Source of the DNA: Thermobrachium celere DSM 8682
Lineage (GTDB): Bacteria > Bacillota > Clostridia > Clostridiales > Caloramatoraceae
Reading direction: 5' to 3'
DNA: 64,000 bases
NCBI RefSeq assembly: GCF_000430995.1
Contig: NZ_HF952018.1
Location: 359,938 to 423,937 of the forward strand
Shown: in pieces, positions 23,436-33,236 of the stretch
How the letters are laid out: every line of letters starts with the position of its first letter
Position numbering within the stretch: the stretch's first letter is position 1
Translations under genes and position numbers: made by a program
The notes under the pieces: generated by a model
What the model was told of the DNA's origin: nothing
The model's database searches: none
Seen by the model: the letters and a program-made list of their open reading frames with translations, nothing else

Positions 23436-24704
23436 CTATTGATTGTTTTTTAAATTGGTTGATTTTCTTAATAAAATACCTCCAATTATAAAAAGAATAA
23501 TTACACTGAAGACTCCATTTTTGGTTTCACCAGTAAGTTGAGCAACAAGTCCTACTAAAAATGGTCCCATTATTGCTGCAAACTTTCCAAATATGTTGTA
23601 AAAACCAAAAAATTCATTAGAATTCTCTTTAGGTACGAGTTTGCCAAAATAGGATCGGCTTAAGGCTTGAATTCCACCTTGAGATGTTCCAACAAGCATA
23701 GCTAATATCCAAAAGTCTAAGGCTGTTTTTAAGAAGTAGGCATATATACAAATTATTGTGTATATTATTATTGCAACGTATAGCATTGTTTTAGTTGAAT
23801 ATTTTTCAGAAAGCCTTCCATATAGTATTGCAAATGGGAAAGCAACAAATTGTGTAAGAAGAAGTATGATTAGAAGACTTGTGGCACTTATACCTAAGTC
23901 TGAACCGTAGGATGTTGACATTTTTATAATTGTATCAACTCCATCGATGTAGAAGAAATATGCTATTAAGAATATAAAAAGTGATTTGTGCTGTTTTATG
24001 TTTTTAAAAGTCTTATAAATTCTTTTAAAACTTGATGTTACAGGATTTTTTTCTGGTTCTATATAGTATTTTTGCTTAACGTTTTTGATCATAGGAATTG
24101 TAAATATGCCCCACCAAATTGCAGTTATAATGAAAGATATCTTTGATGCTGTGTAAACGCTAATAGGTATTTTATTAAATTGGGCTAGTATAACAATTAT
24201 CATACATACTATAAAAGGAATTGTACTTCCTATATATCCTAGAGCATATCCCATTGTAGATACTCTATCCATTCGTTCTTCGCTTGTTACATCAACTAAA
24301 AAGGCATCGTAAAATATATTAGATCCTGAGAAACCTATTACAGTTAAAATATAAACAAACAGAAGTAATGGCCATGCACTGCTATTGGGCACAGAAAGTA
24401 GTGCAGTGGATATAATTCCTATCAAAAAGAATGATATAAAGAATTTCTTCTTATATCCTTTATAGTCTGCTATAGTTCCAAGAATTGGAGCTAATAGGGC
24501 AACAATAAAGGTAGCTATTGAATTTGCATATCCCCAATAGGCTGTTGAGGTTGATTTGTCAATAAGGGCAGAATCTGTTAGCATTTTAAAATAAAGAGGA
24601 AGTATAGTTGTTGTAACTGTCATTGAATAGGCTGAGTTTGCCCAATCATATAGAGCCCAGCTTTTCTCTTCTTTATTAAGTTTCATAAACCTACCCCATT
24701 TCAT
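23436..24704 (-). CDS. UMF1-type major facilitator superfamily transporter
   Basis: 422 residues with 12 predicted helices. The N-terminal EKSWALYDWANSAYSMTVTTTILPLYF is the signature of the UMF1/Atg22-like MFS branch, and GTSQGGIQALSRSYFGKLVPKENSNEFFGFYN is its second conserved block. Substrate unknown. ATG 24704 overlaps the upstream phosphodiesterase stop by ATGA; an in-frame ATG at 24686 follows a GGGGTAGG site and could be the true start. The coupling suggests that it moves the substrate or product of the phosphodiesterase. Confidence 0.88.
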   Translation of the reverse strand: MKWGRFMKLNKEEKSWALYDWANSAYSMTVTTTILPLYFKMLTDSALIDKSTSTAYWGYANSIATFIVALLAPILGTIADYKGYKKKFFISFFLIGIISTALLSVPNSSAWPLLLFVYILTVIGFSGSNIFYDAFLVDVTSEERMDRVSTMGYALGYIGSTIPFIVCMIIVILAQFNKIPISVYTASKISFIITAIWWGIFTIPMIKNVKQKYYIEPEKNPVTSSFKRIYKTFKNIKQHKSLFIFLIAYFFYIDGVDTIIKMSTSYGSDLGISATSLLIILLLTQFVAFPFAILYGRLSEKYSTKTMLYVAIIIYTIICIYAYFLKTALDFWILAMLVGTSQGGIQALSRSYFGKLVPKENSNEFFGFYNIFGKFAAIMGPFLVGLVAQLTGETKNGVFSVIILFIIGGILLRKSTNLKNNQ

Positions 24705-25873
24705 TTAATATTTAATAAATTTTCTAATATACCTTTTATTTGAGTTATTTTAATACTTTTTAAATCTGTTTTTGATGTATTTTTATCAAACACACAAAAT
24801 AAAGTTTTATGCTTGTGTGGTAATTGCCCATGTACAGCTTTGTATTTTGAAATTGCAATATAGTTTTCAATATATTTATCCGTAAAACAATATCCAAAGG
24901 AGGGTTCTAGCATAAACAGTGCTCTCTTGTCAAATCCTAATTTAGTTGAATTATCTTGGGTGAATATATATTCAATTGAGTCGGTATATTTTTTAAATTC
25001 CTCTAGAGCATAAAAAATCTTATTTTTTATACTACTTGAACCCTCCCTTCTTAAATAAATGTAGGCAGAACCATCGCAGGATTTGAAGTATATTTGATTT
25101 AATAAACCATTATCTTTAAAGTATGAGTTAATTGATATTGTGCTATGAACATCTAGGCTTCCATGATCACCTAAAATTGCTATTTTGTACTCTAAATCTT
25201 GAGCACATTCAAATATTCTTTTTAATCTTTCTTCATGTCTTAAAAGAGCTTCTTTTACTTGTGTTGACTTGGTACCATAAATATGCTTTTGGGTATCAAG
25301 ATCAGTAAAATGTACAAACATTAAATCGGGTTTTTTATTTTTAAGTGTGTATAATGTGCATTCTGTAACAAAATCATCAAGGTTAGGTTGTTTTATACCG
25401 TCTAAAAGATAGCTAAAGCTTCTAAAGAGCTTTAATTGATATAGTTTGCTTCCTGCAAATAATGAAACAATTATCTGGTTTTGCCAAGGCCTGTTTGCAA
25501 ATATTTCAGGCATGTTATAGTCAATTTTCGCTTCACCTGTTGTTGGCCAAAGAAGTGCACATGTTGTAAGTCCATTTTGTTTTGCTATGTCGTATAGTGT
25601 ATCGCACTTTATGTCACTTCTATACCAAAACCAATCTGGAGAACTTCGATTTGGCTGTATTTTTGTATTGTTTACAATTCCATGTTCATTTGGCATTTTG
25701 CCTGTTATTATGCTTGCATGGTTTGGGTATGTAAGTGTAGGATAGACAGGTTCAACATCAAGGGAGTATACTGAATTATTTAATATATGTTTAAATGTTG
25801 GTAAATTATATATTTGATTTAAATCATCCTTGCATAGAGCATCAAATGAAATAATTATAAGCTTTTTATTCAA
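24701..25873 (-). CDS. alkaline phosphatase superfamily / nucleotide pyrophosphatase-phosphodiesterase
   Basis: About 390 residues. The ENPP pattern is clear: metal Asp in IIISFDALCKDDL, nucleophile Thr in PVYPTLTYPNHASIITGKMPNEHGI, later metal sites LMFVHFTDLDTQKHIYG, ILGDHGSLD and a C-terminal HG in AVHGQLPHK. No signal peptide, so cytoplasmic, unlike secreted relatives. TTG 25873 with GAGGTG six bases upstream is the likely start; GTG 25882 is in frame. First gene of a two-gene unit with the MFS transporter. Substrate class (nucleotide, phospholipid or phosphonate diester) is open. Confidence 0.85.
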   Translation of the reverse strand: MNKKLIIISFDALCKDDLNQIYNLPTFKHILNNSVYSLDVEPVYPTLTYPNHASIITGKMPNEHGIVNNTKIQPNRSSPDWFWYRSDIKCDTLYDIAKQNGLTTCALLWPTTGEAKIDYNMPEIFANRPWQNQIIVSLFAGSKLYQLKLFRSFSYLLDGIKQPNLDDFVTECTLYTLKNKKPDLMFVHFTDLDTQKHIYGTKSTQVKEALLRHEERLKRIFECAQDLEYKIAILGDHGSLDVHSTISINSYFKDNGLLNQIYFKSCDGSAYIYLRREGSSSIKNKIFYALEEFKKYTDSIEYIFTQDNSTKLGFDKRALFMLEPSFGYCFTDKYIENYIAISKYKAVHGQLPHKHKTLFCVFDKNTSKTDLKSIKITQIKGILENLLNIK

Positions 25874-26087
25874 ATTTAACACCTCTTATCCATTATAGTA
25901 CAAATATATTAAATAAAATAGAAAATATTTCGAAAATATATGTTAAAACTGAAAATATATGAATAGAAAAAAATAATAAATTGCATTTAAAAAAGCAATA
26001 GTGCCTATTTTACTTAATTACTAGATGAATTTTTTGTACGTTTGTAATATTAATGTAAAGAATATTAAAAATATTGCAAAAAATTAA

Positions 26088-26116
26088 TTGTAAAAATTCA
26101 TTTATTATGATAGTAT
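26088..26116 (+). promoter_or_regulatory. possible promoter of the alanine symporter gene
   Basis: TTGTAA at 26088 and TAGTAT at 26111 with a 17-bp spacer. The rest of the 25874-26156 gap is A+T-rich and holds no gene I can support. Confidence 0.35.
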
Positions 26117-26156
26117 TTAAGTATAAAAATTCAAAATTAAATTAGGGGGGAATAAA

Positions 26157-27605
26157 ATGGCTCAATTTGTTGACTTTCTAAACAGTCTAGTTTGGAGTAA
26201 AGCACTTATCTATCTCTGCTTATTGGTTGGACTTTATTTTTCAATCAGAATGAGGTTCTTCCAGGTAAGACATATCAAAGATATGGTCAAGCTATTATTT
26301 GGTGGAAAAGATTCAGAGCAAGGTGTAACTTCCTTCCAAGCATTTGCAATGGCAGTTGCAGGACGTGTTGGTATAGGTAATATTGCAGGAGTTGCTACAG
26401 CAATTGCAATGGGTGGTCCTGGTGCAATTTTCTGGATGTGGGCAATAGCATTCTTAGGTGCAGGTTCAGCATACGTTGAATCAGTTCTTGCACAAATGTA
26501 TAAGGAAGAGAGAGATGGACAGTACAGAGGAGGTCCAGCTTACTATATTGAAAAGGGACTTGGAATGAGATGGTATGGAGTACTATTTGCAGCATCAACT
26601 GTTTTGGCATGTGGTGTATTACTTCCAGGAGTTCAAGCATACAACATTGGTGAAAGTATAAACAATGCCTTTGGAGTAAATCCAGCTGTTACTGGTGGAT
26701 TTGTAGTTGCACTACTTGGACTTATTATATTTGGTGGAGTTAAGAGAATTGGTAAGGCAGCAGAATTAATGGTACCATTTATGGCAATTGGATATATAGT
26801 AGTTGCATTAATTATAATAATCGTAAATATTAAGGCTCTTCCAGGAGTTATTGCTTTAATATTTAAGAATGCATTTGGACTTGATGCAGCATTTGGTGGT
26901 CTTTTAGGATCAGCTATCTCATGGGGAGTAAAGAGAGGAGTTTATTCAAACGAAGCAGGTCAAGGAACAGGACCTATGGCAGCTGCGGCAGCAGAAGTTT
27001 CCCACCCAGCAAAGCAAGGTTTAGTTCAAGCATTTTCAGTTTATGTTGACACATTATTTGTATGTTCAGCTACAGCATTTATGATTTTAATTACAGGAAA
27101 GTATAATGTTCATAAGCCAGGTGGAGGATTCTACGTAGAAAATCTTCCAGGTGTTCAATATGGACCAAAGTTTACACAATTAGCAGTTGAAACTTTAATT
27201 CCATCCTTTGGTGCAGCATTTGTTGCTATAGCTCTATTCTTCTTTGCATTCTCAACATTAATGGCATACTACTATTATTCAGAAACAAGCCTTGCATACC
27301 TAATAAATAATGAAAAATTAAGAAAGGTATTAATTAATATATTAAGAGTATTACTTCTAGTTTCATCTTTCTATGGAACAATAAGAACTGCTTCATTTGC
27401 TTGGGCACTTGGTGACTTAGGAGTAGGTTTAATGGCATGGCTAAATATAATTGCTATTGTTCTACTACAAAAACCAGCCCTTGCAACATTGAAGGATTAT
27501 GAAGAACAAAAGGCAAAGGGACTAGATCCTGTATTTGATCCAGAAAAGCTTGGTATTGAAAAGGCTGATTACTGGAAGGAAATAAAGAAAAAGTATCAAA
27601 AATAA
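26157..27605 (+). CDS. alanine/glycine:sodium symporter (AGCS family)
   Basis: 482 residues with about ten membrane helices. AGCS signatures: GRVGIGNIAGVATAIAMGGP, FWMWAIAFLGAGSAYVES, GGPAYYIEKGLG, and RGVYSNEAGQGTGPMAAAAA. Members take up alanine or glycine with Na+. ATG 26157 has a GGGGGG ribosome site. Monocistronic, closed by a strong terminator. Confidence 0.95.
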   Translation: MAQFVDFLNSLVWSKALIYLCLLVGLYFSIRMRFFQVRHIKDMVKLLFGGKDSEQGVTSFQAFAMAVAGRVGIGNIAGVATAIAMGGPGAIFWMWAIAFLGAGSAYVESVLAQMYKEERDGQYRGGPAYYIEKGLGMRWYGVLFAASTVLACGVLLPGVQAYNIGESINNAFGVNPAVTGGFVVALLGLIIFGGVKRIGKAAELMVPFMAIGYIVVALIIIIVNIKALPGVIALIFKNAFGLDAAFGGLLGSAISWGVKRGVYSNEAGQGTGPMAAAAAEVSHPAKQGLVQAFSVYVDTLFVCSATAFMILITGKYNVHKPGGGFYVENLPGVQYGPKFTQLAVETLIPSFGAAFVAIALFFFAFSTLMAYYYYSETSLAYLINNEKLRKVLINILRVLLLVSSFYGTIRTASFAWALGDLGVGLMAWLNIIAIVLLQKPALATLKDYEEQKAKGLDPVFDPEKLGIEKADYWKEIKKKYQK

Positions 27606-27630
27606 AGGGCATAATTGCCCTTTATTTTTT
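27604..27630. terminator. terminator of the symporter gene and of the convergent TetR operon
   Basis: Stem AAAGGGCA / TGCCCTTT with loop TAAT, followed by ATTTTTT. Confidence 0.88.
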
Positions 27631-28248
27631 GTATAACCCAAATTTTAATATATTTGATATTTCCTTCATATCATTTAGTATTTTTTCTTTATTCAATAGG
27701 ATATTCCCATTTTTATCTTTATTTTGTTTAATGTAGTTATTTGCATATCCTTCAAATACCCAAGATATAATTTGAACAGCATTTTTAATGTTAATTTCAT
27801 CTTTTAAATTTGAAAAATCAATGTTTTTAAAGATAGCGTCATACCCAAATCTTTGATATTCCATAAGGATTGGTGTAAGCTCTGAGGTAAGTTCCTTTGG
27901 AGTATCCAAAAACGCATCAGTTAGCATTTTAAATATACTTGGATACTTCTCCATAAGATTAAACTTAACTATATTCCACTTTATAATTCTTTCGAATATA
28001 TCTGTTTCGCTATAGTCTGCAATCTTAAAAAATTCTTCATACAAAAGGGGTATAGCGTATTTAATAGTTTCAATATATAATCCTTTTTTGCTTTTAAAGT
28101 AGTGAAAAAGTATGCCTTTAGAAATACCAGCAGCCTCTACAATTTTATTTGTAGAGGCATTTTTATACCCTTCCTTTGCAAACTCTTCAATTGCTGCAAT
28201 TAATATCTTTTCTTTTTTATCTTCTGAATAGTTAGTTCTTTTTTTCAA
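27622..28248 (-). CDS. TetR-family transcriptional regulator
   Basis: About 208 residues. N-terminal TetR helix-turn-helix: EKILIAAIEEFAKEGYKNASTNKIVEAAGISKGILFHYFKSKKGLY. Variable C-terminal ligand domain. Likely start TTG 28248, with GAGGTG six bases upstream; GTG 28257 is in frame. It is the last gene of the ABC exporter operon, about 20 bases after the permease, and the two palindromes at the operon promoter are its probable operators, so the operon would be self-regulated. Confidence 0.9.
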   Translation of the reverse strand: MKKRTNYSEDKKEKILIAAIEEFAKEGYKNASTNKIVEAAGISKGILFHYFKSKKGLYIETIKYAIPLLYEEFFKIADYSETDIFERIIKWNIVKFNLMEKYPSIFKMLTDAFLDTPKELTSELTPILMEYQRFGYDAIFKNIDFSNLKDEINIKNAVQIISWVFEGYANNYIKQNKDKNGNILLNKEKILNDMKEISNILKFGLYKK

Positions 28249-28268
28249 TTTATTCACCTCTAAATGTG

Positions 28269-30464
28269 TTATTCATTTTGAAGTTTAAGTATATCCACCA
28301 TTGAAATTTTAAATATTCTCTTTCTAGATATATATTTTGAAACTAAAAGCACAGTGTATATTATAGCAAATCCAAATAAAGAATAAATAGGATTGATCTC
28401 AATTGGTATAGCTAAATTAATATCCTTTAAAGATGTTTTAAGTATTGAATTTAAAAATCCTTTTACAAATGGTATTGATAGGACATATCCTAAAACACTT
28501 GGTAATAGCATAAAGGACAGCATGAGTGAATTTATTTCATTTTCATAATATCCTAATACCTTTAGCATTGAAATAGTGTATTTGTTTTCTTCTATGATTA
28601 GTGATGTTACTATATATACAACAATTAAGGCAATTATAAATGATAGTATTCCCATGGCTACTAGCATATATTTAACAGGCTCTAAAGCTATGTCGAAGGA
28701 CTTTAATGTTTCATCTATACTTTCATATTTTAAAATTAATTTACTATCTATATTTAGAGGTTGTTGAGAAAATATACCATTTATGCTGTTCCTCTCTTCA
28801 TTTATTATTTTATTTAGATCCTCAAGAGGCATATAGATTACATTTCCAGTGTACACATCAACTACATCATCAATTTTTAATTCTAATTCTTGATTGTTAA
28901 ATAGGTTTATAAGTTCTATATTATTTTTCTTATTTAATTTTTCATATAGTGAATTAGTAATGTAGATTTTATCTACTTTAACTTCTTCTTTACCTTTTTT
29001 TAGCTTTAAAGATTTTGTATTTTCTTCAAGTCCATAAACTATTATGTTTTCATTTGAATTTTTATCTTTAAAATAGGCAATTTTAAATCCTTCTTGATTA
29101 ATACTGTTTTTATTTATATTTTGATTTAAGTAATATACATATTTATAGTTTAATGTGTTTTTAATTGTTTTATTAATAAGGGCATCAATTGAACCCTTAG
29201 CAGCAAATCCAACAAGAAGTAGAGTAGATGCGGTAAAAATGCCAAAAATTAAAGTTAAAATCTTTGAAATACCCCTAATGGATTCTCTAATTTTAAATTT
29301 TTGATTAAATTTAAGCTTTTCAAGATTAAGGCCTGATAAAAAGGTCAATCTATCCTTAGATATTTTTCCACGAAGTAGTGTAGTAGGTGAATGTTTTAGA
29401 AGTGTTTGTGAAGCTGTATAGCTAGCCAATGATAATATAATAATTGATTCCAATAGTCCGTATAAAATAAATTTATATTTCACATCAGATTGTACAGGAA
29501 TATTAAAATAAAAAACATAATAGTTAGTCAAAGGTTTTTGTAATGTAATGGTAAATAGTGTTGCAAGAATAGATCCTATTATAGATATTATTAGTGGATA
29601 GAATAGGTAGTGTTTTTGTATTTCTAATTTAGTATAACCTAGAGCATATAATGTTCCTATTTCTTTTATTTCAAGTTTTATTATTCTTCTTAATAATATA
29701 AATAGGAGTATAAAGGTTAGTGTAAAGAATAATAAAGGAATTTTTACAGATAGCTGAGGAAGTTGCTCAATCTTTTTTTTGGCTAATACATACCTAAGAT
29801 TGTCCTGTATATCCTGCCACATTAATATTTTATAGTTTTCATCAATATATTTTTTAACCTTTTCTACATCTCCTTTAATGCTGTAGAAGTAGGTTAAATT
29901 GTTGTATTTTAGAATGTCTTTTGAAGTAATTATAGCAACTCCAAATTTAGTTGGATCAGCCATTAAATCACTTAAGGATTTAGTAGGATAAATATAATCA
30001 GGTATTGAAACAAATCCTGAAACCTTGTATTTAAATCCTTCTAATTCAATAAAATCACCAATCTTTATATTGTTTGCTTTAGCATAGGCAGGATTTAGAG
30101 CTATTTCTCCTTCTTTAATTAAATTGCCTTCAATCATAAGAGGTATATTTATTTTATTTGTAAGTTCAATAAGTCTAATTGTAGAGGACTTATAACTTAC
30201 ATCTACCTCATGTCTTTTTTCAATTTCTACATTAAATGTATTTTCGATATAATTAATATCCAAATCCTTTAAGGTAAGAAATTTTGCATCTTCAATGTTT
30301 GTAGTTCTACTATAATCTGAGGTTGCTTTGTTAAAATTAAAGGCTAAACTACTAAAGATAGTATATAAAGAAATAGATAGTGCGACTAAAAATATAAGTC
30401 CTATATATTGAGCTTTATTTAAAGTTATTACACGCTTAATTCTTTTATTTAATATCATTACCAT
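28269..30464 (-). CDS. ABC transporter permease, FtsX/MacB-like
   Basis: 731 residues. An N-terminal helix, a large extracellular domain (~40-245), three helices, a DNA-rich-looking but coding linker, a second extracellular domain (~430-600) and a final FtsX domain with three helices. The duplicated FtsX arrangement with about eight membrane helices marks an export or mechanotransmission-type permease (type VII ABC) rather than an importer. It overlaps the ATPase gene (ATG 30464 has GGAGG; ATG 30458 is the alternative). Substrate unknown; peptides, antibiotics or lipids are typical. Confidence 0.9.
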   Translation of the reverse strand: MVMILNKRIKRVITLNKAQYIGLIFLVALSISLYTIFSSLAFNFNKATSDYSRTTNIEDAKFLTLKDLDINYIENTFNVEIEKRHEVDVSYKSSTIRLIELTNKINIPLMIEGNLIKEGEIALNPAYAKANNIKIGDFIELEGFKYKVSGFVSIPDYIYPTKSLSDLMADPTKFGVAIITSKDILKYNNLTYFYSIKGDVEKVKKYIDENYKILMWQDIQDNLRYVLAKKKIEQLPQLSVKIPLLFFTLTFILLFILLRRIIKLEIKEIGTLYALGYTKLEIQKHYLFYPLIISIIGSILATLFTITLQKPLTNYYVFYFNIPVQSDVKYKFILYGLLESIIILSLASYTASQTLLKHSPTTLLRGKISKDRLTFLSGLNLEKLKFNQKFKIRESIRGISKILTLIFGIFTASTLLLVGFAAKGSIDALINKTIKNTLNYKYVYYLNQNINKNSINQEGFKIAYFKDKNSNENIIVYGLEENTKSLKLKKGKEEVKVDKIYITNSLYEKLNKKNNIELINLFNNQELELKIDDVVDVYTGNVIYMPLEDLNKIINEERNSINGIFSQQPLNIDSKLILKYESIDETLKSFDIALEPVKYMLVAMGILSFIIALIVVYIVTSLIIEENKYTISMLKVLGYYENEINSLMLSFMLLPSVLGYVLSIPFVKGFLNSILKTSLKDINLAIPIEINPIYSLFGFAIIYTVLLVSKYISRKRIFKISMVDILKLQNE

Positions 30465-31156
30465 TCAACCTCCTTAGGGGAGATTCTATTAATGTTTTCT
30501 TTAATCTCAATAATTTGGCCACTTCTTAGTCTAATTATCCTGTGACACATTGAAGCAATACTAGTATTATGGGTTACAATAAATATTGTTGTCTTGTATA
30601 TTTGATTGATTTTATCAATTAATTCAAGAACTTCTTTAGATGTTTTATAGTCTAAAGCACCTGTTGGTTCGTCACAAAGAAGTAGCTTAGGGCTCTTTAC
30701 TATTGCTCTTGCAATGGATACCCTTTGTTGTTCACCACCACTTAACTCTTGAGGGAATTTATCTTTTTTATCTAAAAGTCCCACAGCCTCTAAAACTTCA
30801 TCTATTTTAAGTGAATTTTTATTTAATTCTGCAGCAACTTCAACATTTTCATAGGCAGTTAAATTAGGTATAAGATTATAGAATTGAAAAACAAATCCAA
30901 CCTTATCACGTCTATATTTGGTAAGTTCCTTATCTGATAGCGCTGAAAGATTTAAGCCATCAAATATTATTTCTCCAGAAGTTGCTCTATCAAGTCCTCC
31001 AAGTAAATTGAGAAGAGTTGATTTTCCAGAACCAGAAGGTCCAACTATTGCTACTATTTCTCCTTCCTTTGCTTCAAAGGATATATTGTTTAATGCTAAA
31101 AATATATTTGATCCATTTTTATATTCTTTTGTTACACCTATAAATTGAATAGACAT
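30458..31156 (-). CDS. ABC transporter ATP-binding protein, LolD/MacB type
   Basis: 232 residues. Walker A GPSGSGKSTLLNLLGGLD, signature LSGGEQQRVSIARAI, Walker B LLLCDEPTGALD and the switch His in FIVTHN are all intact. ATG 31156 with GGAGG eight bases upstream is the start. Upstream in-frame ATGs would place the start inside the operators. It is the first gene of the operon, followed by the FtsX permease and TetR. Confidence 0.94.
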   Translation of the reverse strand: MSIQFIGVTKEYKNGSNIFLALNNISFEAKEGEIVAIVGPSGSGKSTLLNLLGGLDRATSGEIIFDGLNLSALSDKELTKYRRDKVGFVFQFYNLIPNLTAYENVEVAAELNKNSLKIDEVLEAVGLLDKKDKFPQELSGGEQQRVSIARAIVKSPKLLLCDEPTGALDYKTSKEVLELIDKINQIYKTTIFIVTHNTSIASMCHRIIRLRSGQIIEIKENINRISPKEVEW

Positions 31157-31169
31157 ATATATACCTCCT

Positions 31170-31227
31170 TTGACCATGTGGTCAATATCTTTAATTATAT
31201 TATAGTCTATATTGACCATGTGGTCAA
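31170..31227 (-). promoter_or_regulatory. promoter with two identical palindromic operators for the TetR-controlled ABC operon
   Basis: The palindrome TTGACCATGTGGTCAA occurs twice, at 31170-31185 and 31212-31227, 42 bp centre to centre. On the minus strand the distal copy supplies the -35 TTGACC, followed by a 17-bp spacer and TATAAT (31204-31199). The proximal copy lies between the transcript start and the ribosome site. Binding of a TetR dimer to either would block transcription. Confidence 0.85.
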
Positions 31228-31252
31228 TATGAAGCTCTTTTTATTTTTTTCA

Positions 31253-31281
31253 TCATAATTTAAATATAACCCCCATATTAT
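31253..31281 (+). promoter_or_regulatory. sigma-E/sigma-K-like sporulation promoter of prkA
   Basis: TCATAAT at 31253-31259 and CATATTAT at 31274-31281 with 14 bp between match the mother-cell sigma-E pattern (KMATAWW, 14-15 bp, CATACA-T). CATATTATA also fits the sigma-K -10 (CATANNNTA). It lies 33 bp before the prkA start. Inferred from a remembered consensus in an A+T-rich region. Confidence 0.5.
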
Positions 31282-31313
31282 AGTAATAAAATAAAGGGTA
31301 TTTGGAGGGTAAT

Positions 31314-33236
31314 ATGGATTTTAATCAATTGATAAAGAGCGATAGGGAAAAGAAAAATAAAGAAAAATTTGAAGGTACATTTTTAGATTATTTAGAGATA
31401 GTAAAGAATAATCCAGATGTTGCAAAACTAGCACATAAAAGGATGTATGACATAATTGTTAGCAAAGGTTTTGAGGTTTTAAAACCTGAGGAAAACCCAA
31501 GAGTAAGAAAAATATATGGAAATGAAGTTATTAAAAGGTACAACTTCTTTAAGGATGAGTTTTTTGGAATTGACAAGGTTTTAATGAAGATAGTTAACTA
31601 TTTCTATTCTGCTTCTATGAAGGGTGAAGAGTCAAGGCAGGTTTTATATCTAGTTGGTCCTGTAGGTGCTGGAAAATCATCAATTGTTGAGGCATTGAAA
31701 AGAGCCCTTGAACAATCTCCTCCAATATATTCATTAAAGGGCTGTCCAATGAGGGAAGAACCACTTCACCTAGTTCCAAATCACCTAAGACCAGAATTTG
31801 AGAAAATTCTAGGAGTTCAAATTGAAGGAGATCTTTGTCCGATTTGTAAATATAGACTTATGAATGAATATAACGGTGAATATGAAAAATTCCCAGTAGT
31901 TACAACAAATTTCTCAATAAGATCAAGGAAGGGAATAGGTGTTGTTCCTCCAGTTGATCCAAATAACCAAGACACATCCGTATTAACAGGTTCTATAGAC
32001 ATTTCAAAGATGGATTTATATCCAGAGGATGATCCAAGAATACTTTCATTAAATGGAGCCTTCAATGTTGGTAATAGAGGAATAGTTGAATTCATAGAAG
32101 TGTTCAAGAATGATGTAGAATATCTTCATACAATAATTACAGCAACACAAGAAAAGTCCATTCCATCTCCTGGAAAGGGGCCTATGATTTACTTTGATGG
32201 TATTATAATAGCTCATTCTAATGAGGCTGAATGGAATAAATTTAAATCTGACCATACAAACGAAGCTATACTTGATAGAATTGTTAAGATAGAAGTTCCG
32301 TACTGCTTAGAGCTTAACGAAGAGGTTAAGATTTATGAAAAGATATTGAAAAAGAGTAATTTTAAGGCTCATATCGCTCCACATACAATTGAAGTTGCAG
32401 CAATGTTTGCAATTCTTTCAAGACTTACTCCTTCAAATAAGGTTGATATTATGACTAAGTTAAAGCTCTATAATGGTGAAGATATATTAGAAAATGGAAC
32501 AACCAAGAAGATTGATATAAAGGAATTAAAGGAAGAGGCAGGACCAAGAGAAGGTATGACAGGTATTTCAACTAGATTTATTGTTAAGGCAATAGATAAT
32601 GCTCTATCTAATTCAGAACACAACTGTATAAATCCATTAAGTGTTATGGAAAGTATTCTAAAGTCAATTAAAGAGTTAGATGTAAGTGAAGATGATAAGA
32701 AAAAGTATACAGCATATATACAGGATGCAATTAGAAAAGAATACAACAAGATTTTGGAAAAAGAAATTACTAAGGCATTTATACATGGATTTAGAGAACA
32801 AGCAGAGAGCCTATTTAACAATTATATAGATAATGCAGAAGCATATGTTAACAAGACAAAGATTAAGGATAAGGCAACAGGTGAGGAATTAAATCCAGAT
32901 GAGGCATTTATGAGATCCATTGAGGAACAGATTGGTATTTCACCAAACTCAGCAAAGGGATTTAGAACTGATGTAACTTCATATATGTTCTATGTTATGA
33001 GGAATGGAGGAAAGATTGATTATACATGTTATGAACCACTTAAGGAGGCAATAGAAAAGAAGCTTATAGCTTCTGTAAAGGATTTAACAAGGATAATAAC
33101 TAAATCTAAGGTAAGGGATAAGGAGCAGGACGCTAAATACAATGCTATGGTAGAAAAGATGAAGGAGGACGGCTACTGTGACCACTGCTGTGACGTTATA
33201 TTAAAATATGCAGCAAACAATCTTTGGAAGGACTGA
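31314..33236 (+). CDS. prkA: PrkA family serine protein kinase / AAA+ protein
   Basis: 640 residues, the normal family length. Walker [18 protein letters not shown] near residue 120, a long AAA+ region, and the C-terminal PrkA domain. It keeps [13 protein letters not shown] and the ICKYR zinc-like motif. In Bacillus PrkA acts in sporulation; kinase and protease activities have both been proposed. ATG 31314 has GGAGGG; the TTG-initiated extension from 31302 is unlikely. First gene of prkA-yhbH-spoVR, coupled to yhbH by TGATG. Confidence 0.95.
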   Translation: MDFNQLIKSDREKKNKEKFEGTFLDYLEIVKNNPDVAKLAHKRMYDIIVSKGFEVLKPEENPRVRKIYGNEVIKRYNFFKDEFFGIDKVLMKIVNYFYSASMKGEESRQVLYLVGPVGAGKSSIVEALKRALEQSPPIYSLKGCPMREEPLHLVPNHLRPEFEKILGVQIEGDLCPICKYRLMNEYNGEYEKFPVVTTNFSIRSRKGIGVVPPVDPNNQDTSVLTGSIDISKMDLYPEDDPRILSLNGAFNVGNRGIVEFIEVFKNDVEYLHTIITATQEKSIPSPGKGPMIYFDGIIIAHSNEAEWNKFKSDHTNEAILDRIVKIEVPYCLELNEEVKIYEKILKKSNFKAHIAPHTIEVAAMFAILSRLTPSNKVDIMTKLKLYNGEDILENGTTKKIDIKELKEEAGPREGMTGISTRFIVKAIDNALSNSEHNCINPLSVMESILKSIKELDVSEDDKKKYTAYIQDAIRKEYNKILEKEITKAFIHGFREQAESLFNNYIDNAEAYVNKTKIKDKATGEELNPDEAFMRSIEEQIGISPNSAKGFRTDVTSYMFYVMRNGGKIDYTCYEPLKEAIEKKLIASVKDLTRIITKSKVRDKEQDAKYNAMVEKMKEDGYCDHCCDVILKYAANNLWKD

